A stretch of 64,000 nt of DNA from Mycolicibacterium holsaticum DSM 44478 = JCM 12374 (GCF_019645835.1 NZ_CP080998.1:1798001-1862000), one strand, 5' to 3'; counted from the first letter of the stretch, positions 15,358-24,600 are shown. Translations and numbers: made by a program. The notes: a model not told the origin generated them from the letters alone.

Positions 15358-16010
15358 CCGTTGATGAGGACGCAGACGTGACGGCCGCCGAGCCCGACAC
15401 CGCCGAGGCCACCGACACCGCCGAGGTCGCCGAGCCCACGGAGGCGGTGGAGCCCACGGAGGCGGTGGAGGCCACCGACGAAAAGCCCGCCGAACCCGGT
15501 GCCGTCCGGCGGTCGTGGCGCGCTGTGCGCCGCCATCTGGGCGTCATCCTCGTCACCGTGGCGCTCGTCGCGTCGGCCGGCGCGGCCGTCGGGATTTACT
15601 TCACCTTGTACCGGCCCACCCAGCAGACCGACGCGGCCGCGACCAACACCGTGTTGGAGGCCGCCAAGAACGGCACCGTCGCGATGCTGTCGTACTCGCC
15701 GGACACGCTCGACGAGGATTTCGCGGCGGCGAAGTCGAACCTCACCGGCGACTTCCTGTCGTACTACGACCAGTTCACCAGCCAGATCGTCCGGCCGGCC
15801 GCGACGCAGAAGAACGTCAAGACGTCGGCGGCGGTGGTTCGGGCCGCGGTAGCCGAGATGCACCCGGACTCCGCCGAAGTGCTGGTGTTCGTCAACCAGG
15901 TGACGACCAGCAAGGAGAACCCGGACGGCGCGTTCGCCGCCAGCAGCGTCAAGGTCGGCATGCAGAAGATCGACGGCCGCTGGCTGATCGCTCAATTCGA
16001 TCCGATCTAA
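15354..16010 (+). CDS. Mce-associated membrane protein, second copy
   Basis: A 218-aa protein starting at GTG inside the stop of the preceding Mas gene (GTGA). An acidic N-terminal stretch contains repeated PTEAVE and TAEV/TAEA motifs, followed by a basic patch, one transmembrane helix (LGVILVTVALVASAGAAVGI, about residues 61-80) and an extracytoplasmic domain (VAMLSYSPDTLDEDFAAAKS and a C-terminal RWLIAQFDPI) typical of Mas proteins. Paired Mas proteins of this kind usually follow mceF. Here the pair forms a separate transcription unit, probably serving the mce operon at the window start. Confidence 0.87.
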   Translation: MTVDEDADVTAAEPDTAEATDTAEVAEPTEAVEPTEAVEATDEKPAEPGAVRRSWRAVRRHLGVILVTVALVASAGAAVGIYFTLYRPTQQTDAAATNTVLEAAKNGTVAMLSYSPDTLDEDFAAAKSNLTGDFLSYYDQFTSQIVRPAATQKNVKTSAAVVRAAVAEMHPDSAEVLVFVNQVTTSKENPDGAFAASSVKVGMQKIDGRWLIAQFDPI

Positions 16011-16023
16011 GGGCACAGCCTCG

Positions 16024-16716
16024 GTGGAGCTCTCGGCGATTGTGCCGCTGCCGGTTTCGGTCGCGCAGAACCCGGCGTCGGCGTTCCTTGCGCTGGCGGG
16101 GCAGGCGCCGCTGGAACGGATCGTGCGCGCGATGCTCGACGCGGTGGCCGGGGCCGGTCGGGTGGTCGTGGCAGCGGCGGAGCCACTTCTCGCCGACGTG
16201 GGCGCAGCCCTTGCCGACAGCGGATTGGCGGCGGTCGCGGTCACCGCTGCCGACGGTTCCGGTGAACGGGCTGCGTGCCTGAGTTCGGGGTTGAAATACC
16301 TTGAGCAACAAAATTTTTCGACGACGCACGTGTTGATCGGTGATATCCGGCAACCGCTGGTCGGCGCCGAGCTGCGCGACCGGGTGATCGCTGGTTTGTC
16401 CGATGCCGTCGTGGTGCCGGCACTTCCGGTCACCGACAGCGTCAAGGCCGTCGACGAGAGCGGTTCGGTGATCGCCACCGTGGATCGGTCCACGCTGGCC
16501 GCCGCGCAATATCCGCGCGGCGTCGCCGCCGGTCAACTGGCGTCGTTGTTGTCCGGGCGCACCTCCGAGGACTTCGACGAGGTCGAGGAGGCCGTCCGGG
16601 CGGGGGTGGAGATCACCGTCGTCGCCGGGGACCCCGACGGGTTCCGCGCCGTGCTGCCCGCGGATGCGCCGTTCTTCGAGGCGGTCATCGCGAGCCGGCA
16701 GCAGGATCGGAACTGA
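16024..16716 (+). CDS. IspD-like nucleotidyltransferase paralogue, degenerate
   Basis: A 230-aa protein starting at GTG, 13 bp after the Mas pair, so likely in that transcript. It aligns by eye with IspD-type cytidylyltransferases: LIGDIRQPLV matches the HDAARP block, PVTDSVKAVDESGSVIATVD the PVxDTIK block, and AAAQYPRGVAAGQL the QTPQxF block. The N-terminal nucleotide-binding loop (AAGxGxRxG...K) is absent; it begins LSAIVPLPVSVAQNP. It is therefore probably not a working IspD on its own. It overlaps by 32 bp, tail to tail, a second IspD-family gene that keeps the loop. A regulatory or heterodimer role is conceivable but unproven. Confidence 0.72.
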   Translation: MELSAIVPLPVSVAQNPASAFLALAGQAPLERIVRAMLDAVAGAGRVVVAAAEPLLADVGAALADSGLAAVAVTAADGSGERAACLSSGLKYLEQQNFSTTHVLIGDIRQPLVGAELRDRVIAGLSDAVVVPALPVTDSVKAVDESGSVIATVDRSTLAAAQYPRGVAAGQLASLLSGRTSEDFDEVEEAVRAGVEITVVAGDPDGFRAVLPADAPFFEAVIASRQQDRN

Positions 16717-17413
16717 CCGCGTCGGTGAGCAGGTGTTCGGCGACGGCGATGTCGTGGGCGTAGGTCACCTTGATGTTGCGTTGTTCACCGGCGAAGGTGC
16801 GGATCTGCAGATCGGTGAACGCTTCGACGCACGACGACGTGTCGGTGCCCTCGAAGCGCTGGCCGTCGGCGGTCCGGTAGGCCTGCAGCAGGGGGGCGGC
16901 CCGAAATGCCTGCGGTGTCTGGACCCGGACCAACCTCGCGGTGGATCTCGACGGCTCGGTGCTCACCACTTCGGGTAGCGGCAGCGCCGGGATCGCGCCA
17001 CCGAACTCGCGGGCCACTGCCACCGCGGTGACGAACAGGTGCCGACCGGCCACCGGTCGGGCGGCATCGTGGATCAGCACCACGTCGATCGCCCCGGCGT
17101 CGATGTCTGCGGCCAGGTAGCGCAGCACGTTGAACTCCGATGCGTGTCGGCTGTCCCCGCCCTCGACGAACTCGACGGCGGCGGTGGGCAGTTCACGCGC
17201 CACGGTGTGCTGGGCCAGCGTGCGCTCACCTTGCCGGTGAACCAGCACCACCCGCGCGATGTCGGCCAGTTGCGTCAGGGTCTCCAACGACCACGTCACC
17301 ATGGCGCGATCGGCCACCTGAAGGTAGGCCTTGTTGCCGTCGGCACCCACGCGCGAACCCAGGCCCGCGGCGAGCACCACCCCGACGGCGGAGGGCTCCG
17401 GGGACGCGCGCAT
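16685..17413 (-). CDS. IspD-family cytidylyltransferase paralogue
   Basis: A 242-aa nucleotidyltransferase resembling 2-C-methyl-D-erythritol 4-phosphate cytidylyltransferase. It keeps the binding loop (VVLAAGLGSRVGADGNKAYL), VLIHDAARPVAGRHL, VQTPQAF and a final YAHDIAVAEHLL block. In M. tuberculosis the MEP-pathway ispD (Rv3582c) sits with ispF; here no ispF is nearby, so this may be a paralogue of another role. ATG 17413 was preferred to the longer in-frame start because the conserved loop begins soon after. The 3' end overlaps the degenerate IspD-like gene by 32 bp. The 38-aa peptide gene ends 25 bp upstream, so the gene could be the tail of the SARP operon. Confidence 0.75.
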   Translation of the reverse strand: MRASPEPSAVGVVLAAGLGSRVGADGNKAYLQVADRAMVTWSLETLTQLADIARVVLVHRQGERTLAQHTVARELPTAAVEFVEGGDSRHASEFNVLRYLAADIDAGAIDVVLIHDAARPVAGRHLFVTAVAVAREFGGAIPALPLPEVVSTEPSRSTARLVRVQTPQAFRAAPLLQAYRTADGQRFEGTDTSSCVEAFTDLQIRTFAGEQRNIKVTYAHDIAVAEHLLTDAVSSDPAAGSR

Positions 17414-17438
17414 GGTCGTATCTTGGCATTGCCTCGCG

Positions 17439-17555
17439 TCAGTCGTCGGCGTGGCGGTCGTGGTCCCACTGTTCCAAGCGGGTCTGCAGGTCGTACAGCC
17501 CGATCGCGACAAGAGCCACGCCCAGCCCGATGGTGATCATCACTACGGTGTTCAC
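17439..17555 (-). CDS. 38-aa small membrane protein, coupled to the SARP gene
   Basis: GTG start at 17555 overlaps the regulator stop as GTGA. The 38 residues begin MNTVVMITIGLGVALVAIGL, one hydrophobic helix, and end in a charged DLQTRLEQWDHDRHADD tail. GGGGGAG lies just upstream of the start. The overlap implies translational coupling to the SARP-like regulator. No family recognised; single-pass membrane topology with the charged end in the cytoplasm or outside is a guess. Confidence 0.6.
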   Translation of the reverse strand: MNTVVMITIGLGVALVAIGLYDLQTRLEQWDHDRHADD

Positions 17556-18169
17556 GGCTCCCCCGAATCGCCGAAATCGATGTGCCGCCGGGCGACAGGG
17601 CGACCGGCGTGCACCGAGCGGATCGCGCCAAGAGGTTGGTGCGGTACCGGTTTGTCAACGCCGTGGGCGAGTGCTTCGACGGCGCTGATCCGCATCGCGT
17701 GGTAGCTGCTGCGCTCGGGCCCGACCCACTGCTCGCTCCATGTGTCGAGCAGTTCGCCGGCCCGAAGAAGCGGCAGCAGGTCGGCCACGAGTTGCGGTTC
17801 GACGATGCTGCCGGGCAGCCGGTCCATCAGGTCGACCGCGTGGTGCCAGTCGACCCACACCTCGGGGGCGAGCGCGAGGTACTGGCAATCCTGCGTGACG
17901 AGCCGGTCGGCGCCCAGCGGGCGAAGCCGCCAGGTGGCAGAGCGCAGGCTCGCGACGGCCGTGCGGGTCTGGGTGGTGGGCCACAGCGTCGCGCACACCC
18001 ACAGCCGGTGCATCGGTCTGCGCTTCAAGGCGAGCAGCGCGACGAGTCGTTGACACGCCGGCGGCAGGTCGATCTCGCGGTCGCCGATGTGGGCGGCGAA
18101 TCCGCCAAGCAGGTGCAGCGAGTACTGGTCCACGTGTGGATCGTCGAACGGGTGGGGTGGCGGGCACAC
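17552..18169 (-). CDS. SARP/AfsR-like transcriptional regulator
   Basis: About 205 aa. The N-terminal winged-helix domain reads YSLHLLGGFAAHIGDREIDL, then ACQRLVALLALKRRP and RTAVASLRSATWRLRPLG, which is the SARP DNA-binding pattern. A short bacterial-transcriptional-activator-like helical part follows (about residues 110-190). No ATPase or sensor domain is present, so it is a minimal SARP. The start is uncertain: GTG at 18169 is used, GTG at 18133 is possible, and a longer open frame runs to 18427. It overlaps the 38-aa membrane peptide gene by 4 bp and is divergent from the ChaB gene. Targets unknown. Confidence 0.7.
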   Translation of the reverse strand: MCPPPHPFDDPHVDQYSLHLLGGFAAHIGDREIDLPPACQRLVALLALKRRPMHRLWVCATLWPTTQTRTAVASLRSATWRLRPLGADRLVTQDCQYLALAPEVWVDWHHAVDLMDRLPGSIVEPQLVADLLPLLRAGELLDTWSEQWVGPERSSYHAMRISAVEALAHGVDKPVPHQPLGAIRSVHAGRPVARRHIDFGDSGEP

Positions 18170-18311
18170 GCGTAGTCGGCTACTCGTCTTCAGGCGTGCG
18201 CCCCCCGCGCGCTCGCGCTGGTTGGCACGTTTAGTGGTCGGTCGGCCGGGAACCCCATAGCCGGCCGTTCGATGTGACAGCAGGTCAAGTAGTGCAACGA
18301 GGAGTTTTACG

Positions 18312-18731
18312 ATGCCGAAGACGACGAAGAGCGGAAGTGCTCGCAAGAGCGAGCTTCCGAGCACACTGCAGAAGTCGGATGCCAAGGCGCAGCGCACGTT
18401 CGCCAAGGCGCACGACGCAGCGGTCAAGGAGTACGGCGAAGGTCAACGCGCCCACCGCGTCGCCTACAGCGCGCTCAAGCACAGCTATGAGAAGGTGGGC
18501 GACCATTGGGAACCCAAGTCCAAGAGGGGCCCGTCGGACCAGCGGGCCCGCAGTGGTGGACCGAACGCCAAGGGTAAGACCGCTGAGGGTGTGGACGCCA
18601 ACGCGTCGAAGAAACATCTCGTGGATGTCGCACGGCGCCTGGACATCTCGGGTCGTTCGAAGATGGACAAGAGCGAATTGGTTTCGGCGATCAAGAAAGC
18701 CAACCGCCGGGCGACCTCGCGCAGTCGCTAG
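18312..18731 (+). CDS. ChaB-family protein with C-terminal Rho-N-like domain
   Basis: A basic 139-aa protein. The ChaB-like domain (about residues 13-62) shows LPSTLQKSDAKAQRTFAKAH and AHRVAYSALKHSYEKVGDHW. A Lys/Arg/Gly-rich linker is followed by a Rho-N/SAP-like helix pair (KKHLVDVARRLDISGRSKMD, then LVSAIKKANRR) that usually binds nucleic acid. ATG with GAGG upstream. Such proteins are small, often stress-linked, and not proven transport regulators despite the family name. Its stop shares the CTAG at 18728-18731 with the convergent MFS gene, whose stop reads TAG on the other strand. Confidence 0.82.
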   Translation: MPKTTKSGSARKSELPSTLQKSDAKAQRTFAKAHDAAVKEYGEGQRAHRVAYSALKHSYEKVGDHWEPKSKRGPSDQRARSGGPNAKGKTAEGVDANASKKHLVDVARRLDISGRSKMDKSELVSAIKKANRRATSRSR

Positions 18732-20116
18732 TCGCCGCCAGGCGGCTTGACGTCCAGCGTCTCGAGCAACAGCCGTTCACGCACCACCCGGGGCGCGGCG
18801 CCTTCAAGACCCATGAGCCGACGCGTCTTGCGGCGGGTGATGAGGATGCCGCCGACGGCCAGTGCCCAGATCGCGTACTGAACGGTCCACGCCAGCCGGA
18901 ACGAGTCGAACGAGAAGCCACCGGCGGCGTCGAGGATGACGCCCATCGTCTGCATCACCAGCAGGGATGCGGCGAACCCGCCCATGTTGACCATCCCCTG
19001 GGCGGTGCCCAGGGTGGCGCTGGTGTTGAACGTTCGCGCGAAGTCGAACCCGACCATCGAGCCGGGACCGCCGACCGAGATCACCACCACCAGGACGATC
19101 AGCAGCCACAGCGGGGCACGACCGGGCAGCGCCAGGACAATGGACCAGATCAACGCGTTGCTGGCGATGATGACCAGCACAAGGCGTGAGCGGCGATGCG
19201 GATGTCTGCCGGTGAAGATGCCGATGATGATGCCCGCCCAAATGGCTGCGGCCACCGAGATCGTCAACAACGCGCCCGCTGTTCCGGCTGAAACGCCTTG
19301 CGCCACCGTCAGGTAGGGCACTCCCCACATCAGCGCGAAAACGGTGACGGAGAACTGCGTGCCCATGTGGGTGAAAAAGCCCAGTCGGGTTCCGGGCCGT
19401 AACCACACGGTTTTCACGCTCGACAGCGTTTCGGTGATCGACGTGGTCTGGATCTCCAGAACGTTGCCCTGCGGAGTGTTTTTCACCAAAAGCAGCGTCA
19501 AGACGATCGACAGCACGCCCAGCGCCGCCACGGAGGCGTAGGCCGTGGTCCAGCCGTGCGCGTTGAGCAGCGCGAAAAACGGTATCGCGGAAAGGACTTG
19601 GCCGAGCTGTCCGCAGATGCCGGTCAGCTGCGTCACCAGCGGCACCTGCCGCGGTTTGAACCAGTGCGGTACCAGGCGCAGCACCGAGATGAACGTGACG
19701 GCGTCACCGAGACCGAGCACTGCCCGTGCGGCGATGGCGGTCGGCAGCGACTCGGTGAACGCGAGCGCGAATTGGCCCGCCGACATCAGCGTGGCGCCGG
19801 CGATGATCAGGGTCTTGGAGCCGAACCGGTCCAGCAGTACGCCGGCGGGCACCTGGGCGCTGGCGTAGACAACCACCTGCAGCACGACGAACGTGGACAG
19901 CACGCTGGGGCTGGCGTTGAAGCGGTTGGCCGCGTCCAGACCGGAGACACCCAGCGTCGTGCGGTCGAGCACGGCGACGATATAGGCGAACAGTCCGGTG
20001 GTCCAGACGATCCAGGGACGCACAACGAACCTCGCTGACCCATTGTTGTGATGCCTGCCGGGACCATCGTCGCGTAACGCCGACTCCCGGCGCCAATTGT
20101 GCCGTGGTGAGCTCAC
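18728..20116 (-). CDS. MFS transporter
   Basis: A 462-aa major-facilitator protein with twelve predicted hydrophobic helices. The loop 2-3 motif is AGVLLDRFGSKTLIIAG (GxxxDRFGxK/R type). The protein starts with a charged N-terminus of about 30 residues before the first helix (WIVWTTGLFAYIVAVLDRTT). Substrate unknown; the overall look is of the anion/hexuronate-like or general metabolite transporter families. GTG at 20116 is the longest start, and a later one is possible. It is divergent from the MerR regulator across strong dyads at 20178-20214, which suggests MerR-controlled export or uptake. Confidence 0.85.
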   Translation of the reverse strand: MSSPRHNWRRESALRDDGPGRHHNNGSARFVVRPWIVWTTGLFAYIVAVLDRTTLGVSGLDAANRFNASPSVLSTFVVLQVVVYASAQVPAGVLLDRFGSKTLIIAGATLMSAGQFALAFTESLPTAIAARAVLGLGDAVTFISVLRLVPHWFKPRQVPLVTQLTGICGQLGQVLSAIPFFALLNAHGWTTAYASVAALGVLSIVLTLLLVKNTPQGNVLEIQTTSITETLSSVKTVWLRPGTRLGFFTHMGTQFSVTVFALMWGVPYLTVAQGVSAGTAGALLTISVAAAIWAGIIIGIFTGRHPHRRSRLVLVIIASNALIWSIVLALPGRAPLWLLIVLVVVISVGGPGSMVGFDFARTFNTSATLGTAQGMVNMGGFAASLLVMQTMGVILDAAGGFSFDSFRLAWTVQYAIWALAVGGILITRRKTRRLMGLEGAAPRVVRERLLLETLDVKPPGGD

Positions 20117-20177
20117 TCACCGGACCCATATCGAGTTGGCTGAAAGTTGTGCATGTGCACAGCGCGCAACGAGCGAT

Positions 20178-20214
20178 TAGCATTGCTAGCTGGTCTGCAA
20201 GCCATAGCTAGCAA
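20178..20214. promoter_or_regulatory. Nested dyads between MFS and MerR genes
   Basis: Perfect arms TTGCTAGCT (20183-20191) and AGCTAGCAA (20206-20214), 14-nt spacer, overlapped on the left by TAGCATTGCTA (20178-20188). Located in the 216-bp divergent gap; likely operator for the MerR protein or another regulator of the transporter. Confidence 0.6.
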
Positions 20215-20332
20215 ATATCCGGGTTTGTGGGAATGATTCGCTCGCGGGTGGCTGATCGCGGTTAAAGTGGTCGCATGACTCGAGGCAGCGCCGAGGCGGT
20301 GTGCATTTCGCACCCCGCGGGGAGGGCTCGGT

Positions 20333-21022
20333 TTGGCTGAGTACCGACTCGATGAACTCGCGCGGATCTCCGGTGTCAGCGCCCGCAACATCCGTGCCTA
20401 TCGCGAAAGAGGGCTGCTCGACCCGCCGCGCAGGGTGGGGAGGTCGGCGTTTTACGACGACTACCACCTGTCGCAACTGCGCACCATCAACCAGTTGCAT
20501 CGGCGCGGCTTCAACTCGGCGCACATCGCCGAGTTCTTCGCCAGCATGCGTCAGGGCGCCGACCTGGCCGACATCCTGGGAATACAGCGCGCCGTACTCG
20601 GTCCGCCCGATGAGGAAGGCGAGCCAAGTGCGACGCCGACGCCGGAGAGCGGCATCGACGTCGACCCCGGCGGCGACGAGGTGCGCCGGCTGATCGAATA
20701 CGGGCTGGCCGAGCTCGTCGAGGGCGCTGTCGTGCTCGTCGACCCGGTCATCGGTGACGTCGTCGCTCGGGCGGCGGACCAAACGGCCTACCTTCGCGCC
20801 CTGCTGCGCATCTACGAAACGACGCGACCCGCGATCGCGAACATGGCCAGCGGATTCGTCGAGGTGATCGACGACTGTGTGACCGACACGTTCGGCCCGC
20901 AGGCCCCTGAGCCCGAAAAGATCGGCCAAGTGGCCCAGGATTACCGCGACATGTGGCGCCGGGTGGTGGCCGGCGAGCTGGACAAGGCGTCGCGACGACC
21001 CCAAAACCCGACGGCCCACTAG
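20333..21022 (+). CDS. MerR family transcriptional regulator
   Basis: A 229-aa regulator starting at TTG, supported by GGAGG 7 nt upstream. The MerR winged helix begins at once (YRLDELARISGVSARNIRAY, then RERGLLDPPRRVGRSAFYDDYH), followed by the dimer helix region (about residues 45-75). The C-terminal part is helical with no Cys cluster, so it is not a metal or redox sensor of the MerR/SoxR type; ligand binding is likely. It lies upstream of fas but is separated from it by 674 bp, and is divergent from the MFS gene with shared dyads. Confidence 0.85.
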   Translation: MAEYRLDELARISGVSARNIRAYRERGLLDPPRRVGRSAFYDDYHLSQLRTINQLHRRGFNSAHIAEFFASMRQGADLADILGIQRAVLGPPDEEGEPSATPTPESGIDVDPGGDEVRRLIEYGLAELVEGAVVLVDPVIGDVVARAADQTAYLRALLRIYETTRPAIANMASGFVEVIDDCVTDTFGPQAPEPEKIGQVAQDYRDMWRRVVAGELDKASRRPQNPTAH

Positions 21023-21192
21023 GGGCCGGGCGGTTCGCTGGGCAACCCCGGCGCCGTCGCGCTGTCGGCCCGCCGACTCCACTGAACCCGTGTCACCGCG
21101 GTGACCAGTGGCGCACCAGCGGTCGGTCGGGGGAGTCGGCGTGGGGATCAACCACATCCTCACCGCCCCGCATGGGGCGATGGGACTAAAAC

Positions 21193-21208
21193 CTTACCGA
21201 GTAGTAAG
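21193..21208. promoter_or_regulatory. Dyad in fas upstream region (CTTAC...GTAAG)
   Basis: CTTACCGAGTAGTAAG, arms CTTAC and GTAAG with a 6-nt spacer. Candidate FasR-type or other regulator site, 490 bp before the fas start. Confidence 0.4.
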
Positions 21209-21448
21209 TAACTTCAGCAAACAATCCGCCGTGGCTGGGTTACGGAGTCGGCAATTTTCGGCGGATTGTCACCTTTTCGACGTGCGATCCCGCTGGTAGG
21301 GCGAGCCGCCAAAATTCTAGATAACGATTGCATAACAATACTGCCTTGATCAGGGAAATTACCCCTACTCCACCGTAACCACCTGCATGCAGGACATTTG
21401 TCCCGGAAGCCTTCGGCGCGCGTCGAACCGCGCGTTACCGAACTCACG

Positions 21449-21478
21449 GTTACTAAAGCGTAGAACTCGCTAGTAACC
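21449..21478. promoter_or_regulatory. Dyad in fas upstream region (GGTTACTA...TAGTAACC)
   Basis: Perfect 8-bp arms GGTTACTA (21449-21456) and TAGTAACC (21471-21478), 15-nt spacer, with a further GTTACC just upstream (21434-21439). Lies about 220 bp before fas in the AT-richer segment; candidate operator. Confidence 0.5.
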
Positions 21479-21696
21479 ATTTCGGCGGTCAAAATGGCCA
21501 AGTTCTTATGACACTCTTAGTACGGCTGGCGAGTCCGCGAGACGGTCGTGAGACCCGTCTGGGCGGACACACCTGAACCAGTCGGATTCGACGCCGAATC
21601 GACCGCGCCCCGCGCACGCGCGCGCGAGCCGCCAGCGCATCAGGCCGACAGCCACAGACGACGAGCAGTAATGCGGGACCGAGGAGATAACACGAC

Positions 21697-24600
21697 GTGA
21701 CGATCAACGAGCAGCACCGGGCGCCCGCCGACCGCAAGACGCCGGACGCGGCCACCATCGCAGGTACGCACGCCCTCGTTGATCGGCTCAACGCGGGCGA
21801 ACCCTATGCCGTGGCGTTCGGCGGCCAGGGCGGCTCCTGGCTGGAGAACCTCGAAGAGCTCGTCAGCTCGGCCGGCATCGAGTCTGAGCTCAGCGAGGTG
21901 GTCGGAGAGGCCGAGCTGCTGCTCGAGCCGGTGGCCCGCGAGCTGGTCGTGGTCCGGCCCATCGGTTTCGAGCCGATGAAGTGGGTGCGGGCATTGGCCG
22001 CCGAGGAGCCGCTGCCCACCAACAAGCAGCTGATCACCGCCGCGATCTCGGGCCCGGGCATCCTGCTGACGCAGATGGCCGCCATCCGCGCGTTGACCCG
22101 CCAGGGCCTGGATCTACAGGGCAGCCCGCCGGTGGCCATGGCCGGGCACTCCCAGGGTTTGATGGCCTGCGAGTCGCTGCGCGCCAACGGTGCCAGGGAC
22201 GCCGAGCTGCTGGCCCTGCTGCAGCTGATCGGCGCGGCCGGTTCCCTGATCTCGCGGCGTCGCGGCATGGTCGGTCGCGGGGACAAGTCGCCGATGGTGT
22301 CGGTGACCAACGTCGATCCCGACCGCATCGCCGACCTTCTCGAGGAGTTCTCCCAGGACGTCCGCACGGTGTTGCCACCGGTGCTGTCGATCCGCAACGG
22401 CAGGCGGTCGGTCGTCATCACCGGCACCCCGGAACAACTCGGTCGCTTCGAGCTGTACTGCGCGAAGATCACCGAGAAGGAGGAAGCCGAGCGCAAGAGC
22501 AAGCTGCGCGGCGGCGCGGTCTTCTCACCGGTGTTCCACGGCGTGCAGGTCGAGGTGGGCTTCCACACGCCACGGCTGGCCGACGGGGTCGAGCTGGTCG
22601 ACCGGTGGGCCGCTAAGTGCGGCATCGACGCCGAGTTGGCGCACGAGATGACCGAGTCGATCTTCGTGCGACCCATCGACTGGGTGGCCGAGGTCGAGCG
22701 GCTGCACGACGCGGGCGCCAAGTGGATCGTCGACCTCGGCCCGAGCGACACCGCGACCCGGGTGACCGCGCCGATTGTCCGCGGCCTCGGCATCGGCCTG
22801 GTGCCCGCCGCGACCCGGGTCGGTCAGCGCAACCTGTTCACCGTCGGCGCCGAACCCGACGTGCCGCCCGCCTGGTCGAGTTTCGCACCGACCACCGTGG
22901 CGCTGCCCGACGGCTCGGTGAAACTGTCCACCAAGTTCACCCGGCTGACCGGGCGCTCACCGATCCTGCTCGCGGGCATGACGCCGACGACCGTCGACGC
23001 CAAGATCGTCGCCGCGGCCGCCAACGCCGGGCACTGGGCGGAGCTGGCCGGTGGTGGTCAGGTCACCGAGGAGATCTTCGAGAACCGCATCGCCGAGCTG
23101 ACCGGGCTGCTCGAGCCCGGCCGCGCCGTGCAGTTCAACTCCCTGTTCCTCGATCCGTATTTGTGGAAACTGCAACTCGGTGGAAAACGGTTGGTGCAGC
23201 GGGCGCGTCAGTCCGGTGCGCCGATCGACGGTGTCGTCGTGAGCGCGGGCATCCCGGAACTCGACGAAGCCGTGGACCTCATCGACGAGCTCAACACCGT
23301 GGGCATCAGCCACGTGGTGTTCAAGCCCGGCACCGTCGACCAGATCAAATCGGTGATCAACATCGCCGCCGAGGTGCCCGGCAAGGACGTCATCGTGCAC
23401 ATCGAGGGTGGTCGCGCGGGCGGGCACCACTCCTGGGAAGACCTCGACGACCTGCTGCTGGACACCTACGCCGACCTGCGCAAGCTGTCCAACATCACGG
23501 TCTGCGTCGGCGGTGGCATCGGCACCCCGGAGCGCGCCGCCGAATACCTGTCCGGCGACTGGGCCAAGGCCTACAACTACCCGCCCATGCCCGTCGACGG
23601 AATCCTGGTCGGCACCGCGGCGATGGCGACGCTGGAGGCCACCACCTCACCGGCCGTCAAGCAGATGCTCGTCGACACGACCGGCACCGACCATTGGATC
23701 AGCGCCGGAAAAGCCCAGGGCGGCATGGCATCCTCGCGCAGCCAGCTCGGCGCCGACATCCACGAGATCGACAACGCCGCGTCACGGTGCGGCCGGCTGC
23801 TCGACGAGGTCGCCGGTGACGCCGACGCCGTCGCGGCCCGCCGCGACGAACTGATCGCGGCGATGGCCAACACCTGTAAGCCCTACTTCGGCGACGTCGG
23901 CGAGATGACCTACCTGCAGTGGTTGCAGCGCTATGTCGAGTTGTCGGTCGGCGACGGCGACAGCACCGCCGATACGGCGGCGCCGGGCAGCCCCTGGCTG
24001 GCCGACACCTGGCGTGAGCGGTTCGCCGACATGCTGCAGCGGGCCGAGGCCCGGTTGCATCCGCAGGACTCCGGCACCATCGAGACGCTGTTCGACGATG
24101 CTGCGCTGCTGGAGAACCCGCAGCAGGCGATCGCCGCGCTGCTGGCGCGCTACCCCGACGCCGAGACGCTCAAGCTGCATCCCGCGGACGTGCCGTTCTT
24201 CGTAACGCTGTGCAAGACGCCGGGTAAGCCGGTGAACTTCGTGCCGGTCATCGACAAGGACGTGCGCCGCTGGTGGCGCAGCGACTCGCTGTGGCAGGCC
24301 CATGACGCGCGGTACTCGGCCGACCAGGTCTGCATCATTCCGGGCACCCAGGCGGTCGCGGGCATCACCCGCGTCGACGAACCGGTGGGTGACCTGCTGG
24401 ACCGCTTCGAGCAGGCCGCGATCGACCAGGTGCTGGCGACGGACGGCCGACCCGTACCTGTGGTGTCGCGGCGCTATGCGCGCGCCGAGACCACGGGGCC
24501 GCTCTCGGTCGTGCTGGACTCCCCGGACGTGTTGTGGGCGGGGCGCACCGCGATCAACCCGGTGCACCGCATCGGGGCGCCCGAGGAGTGGCAGGTCAAC

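Larger units (their letters stand above)
21023..21696 (+). promoter_or_regulatory. 674-bp fas leader and promoter region
   Basis: This gap has no convincing gene; base composition drops in 21170-21520. It contains a hairpin (arms ACAATCCGCCG, 21221-21231, and CGGCGGATTGT, 21259-21269), which may end the merR transcript, and two sets of TTAC/GTAA-type dyads listed separately. In mycobacteria the fas-acpS promoter is bound by the TetR-type activator FasR; whether these dyads are its sites needs testing. GAGGAGA at 21681-21687 is the fas RBS. Confidence 0.6.

Noticed and set aside
21108..21299. 63-codon open frame in the fas leader
   Set aside because: No RBS, and it overlaps the dyad and hairpin region; composition is not gene-like.
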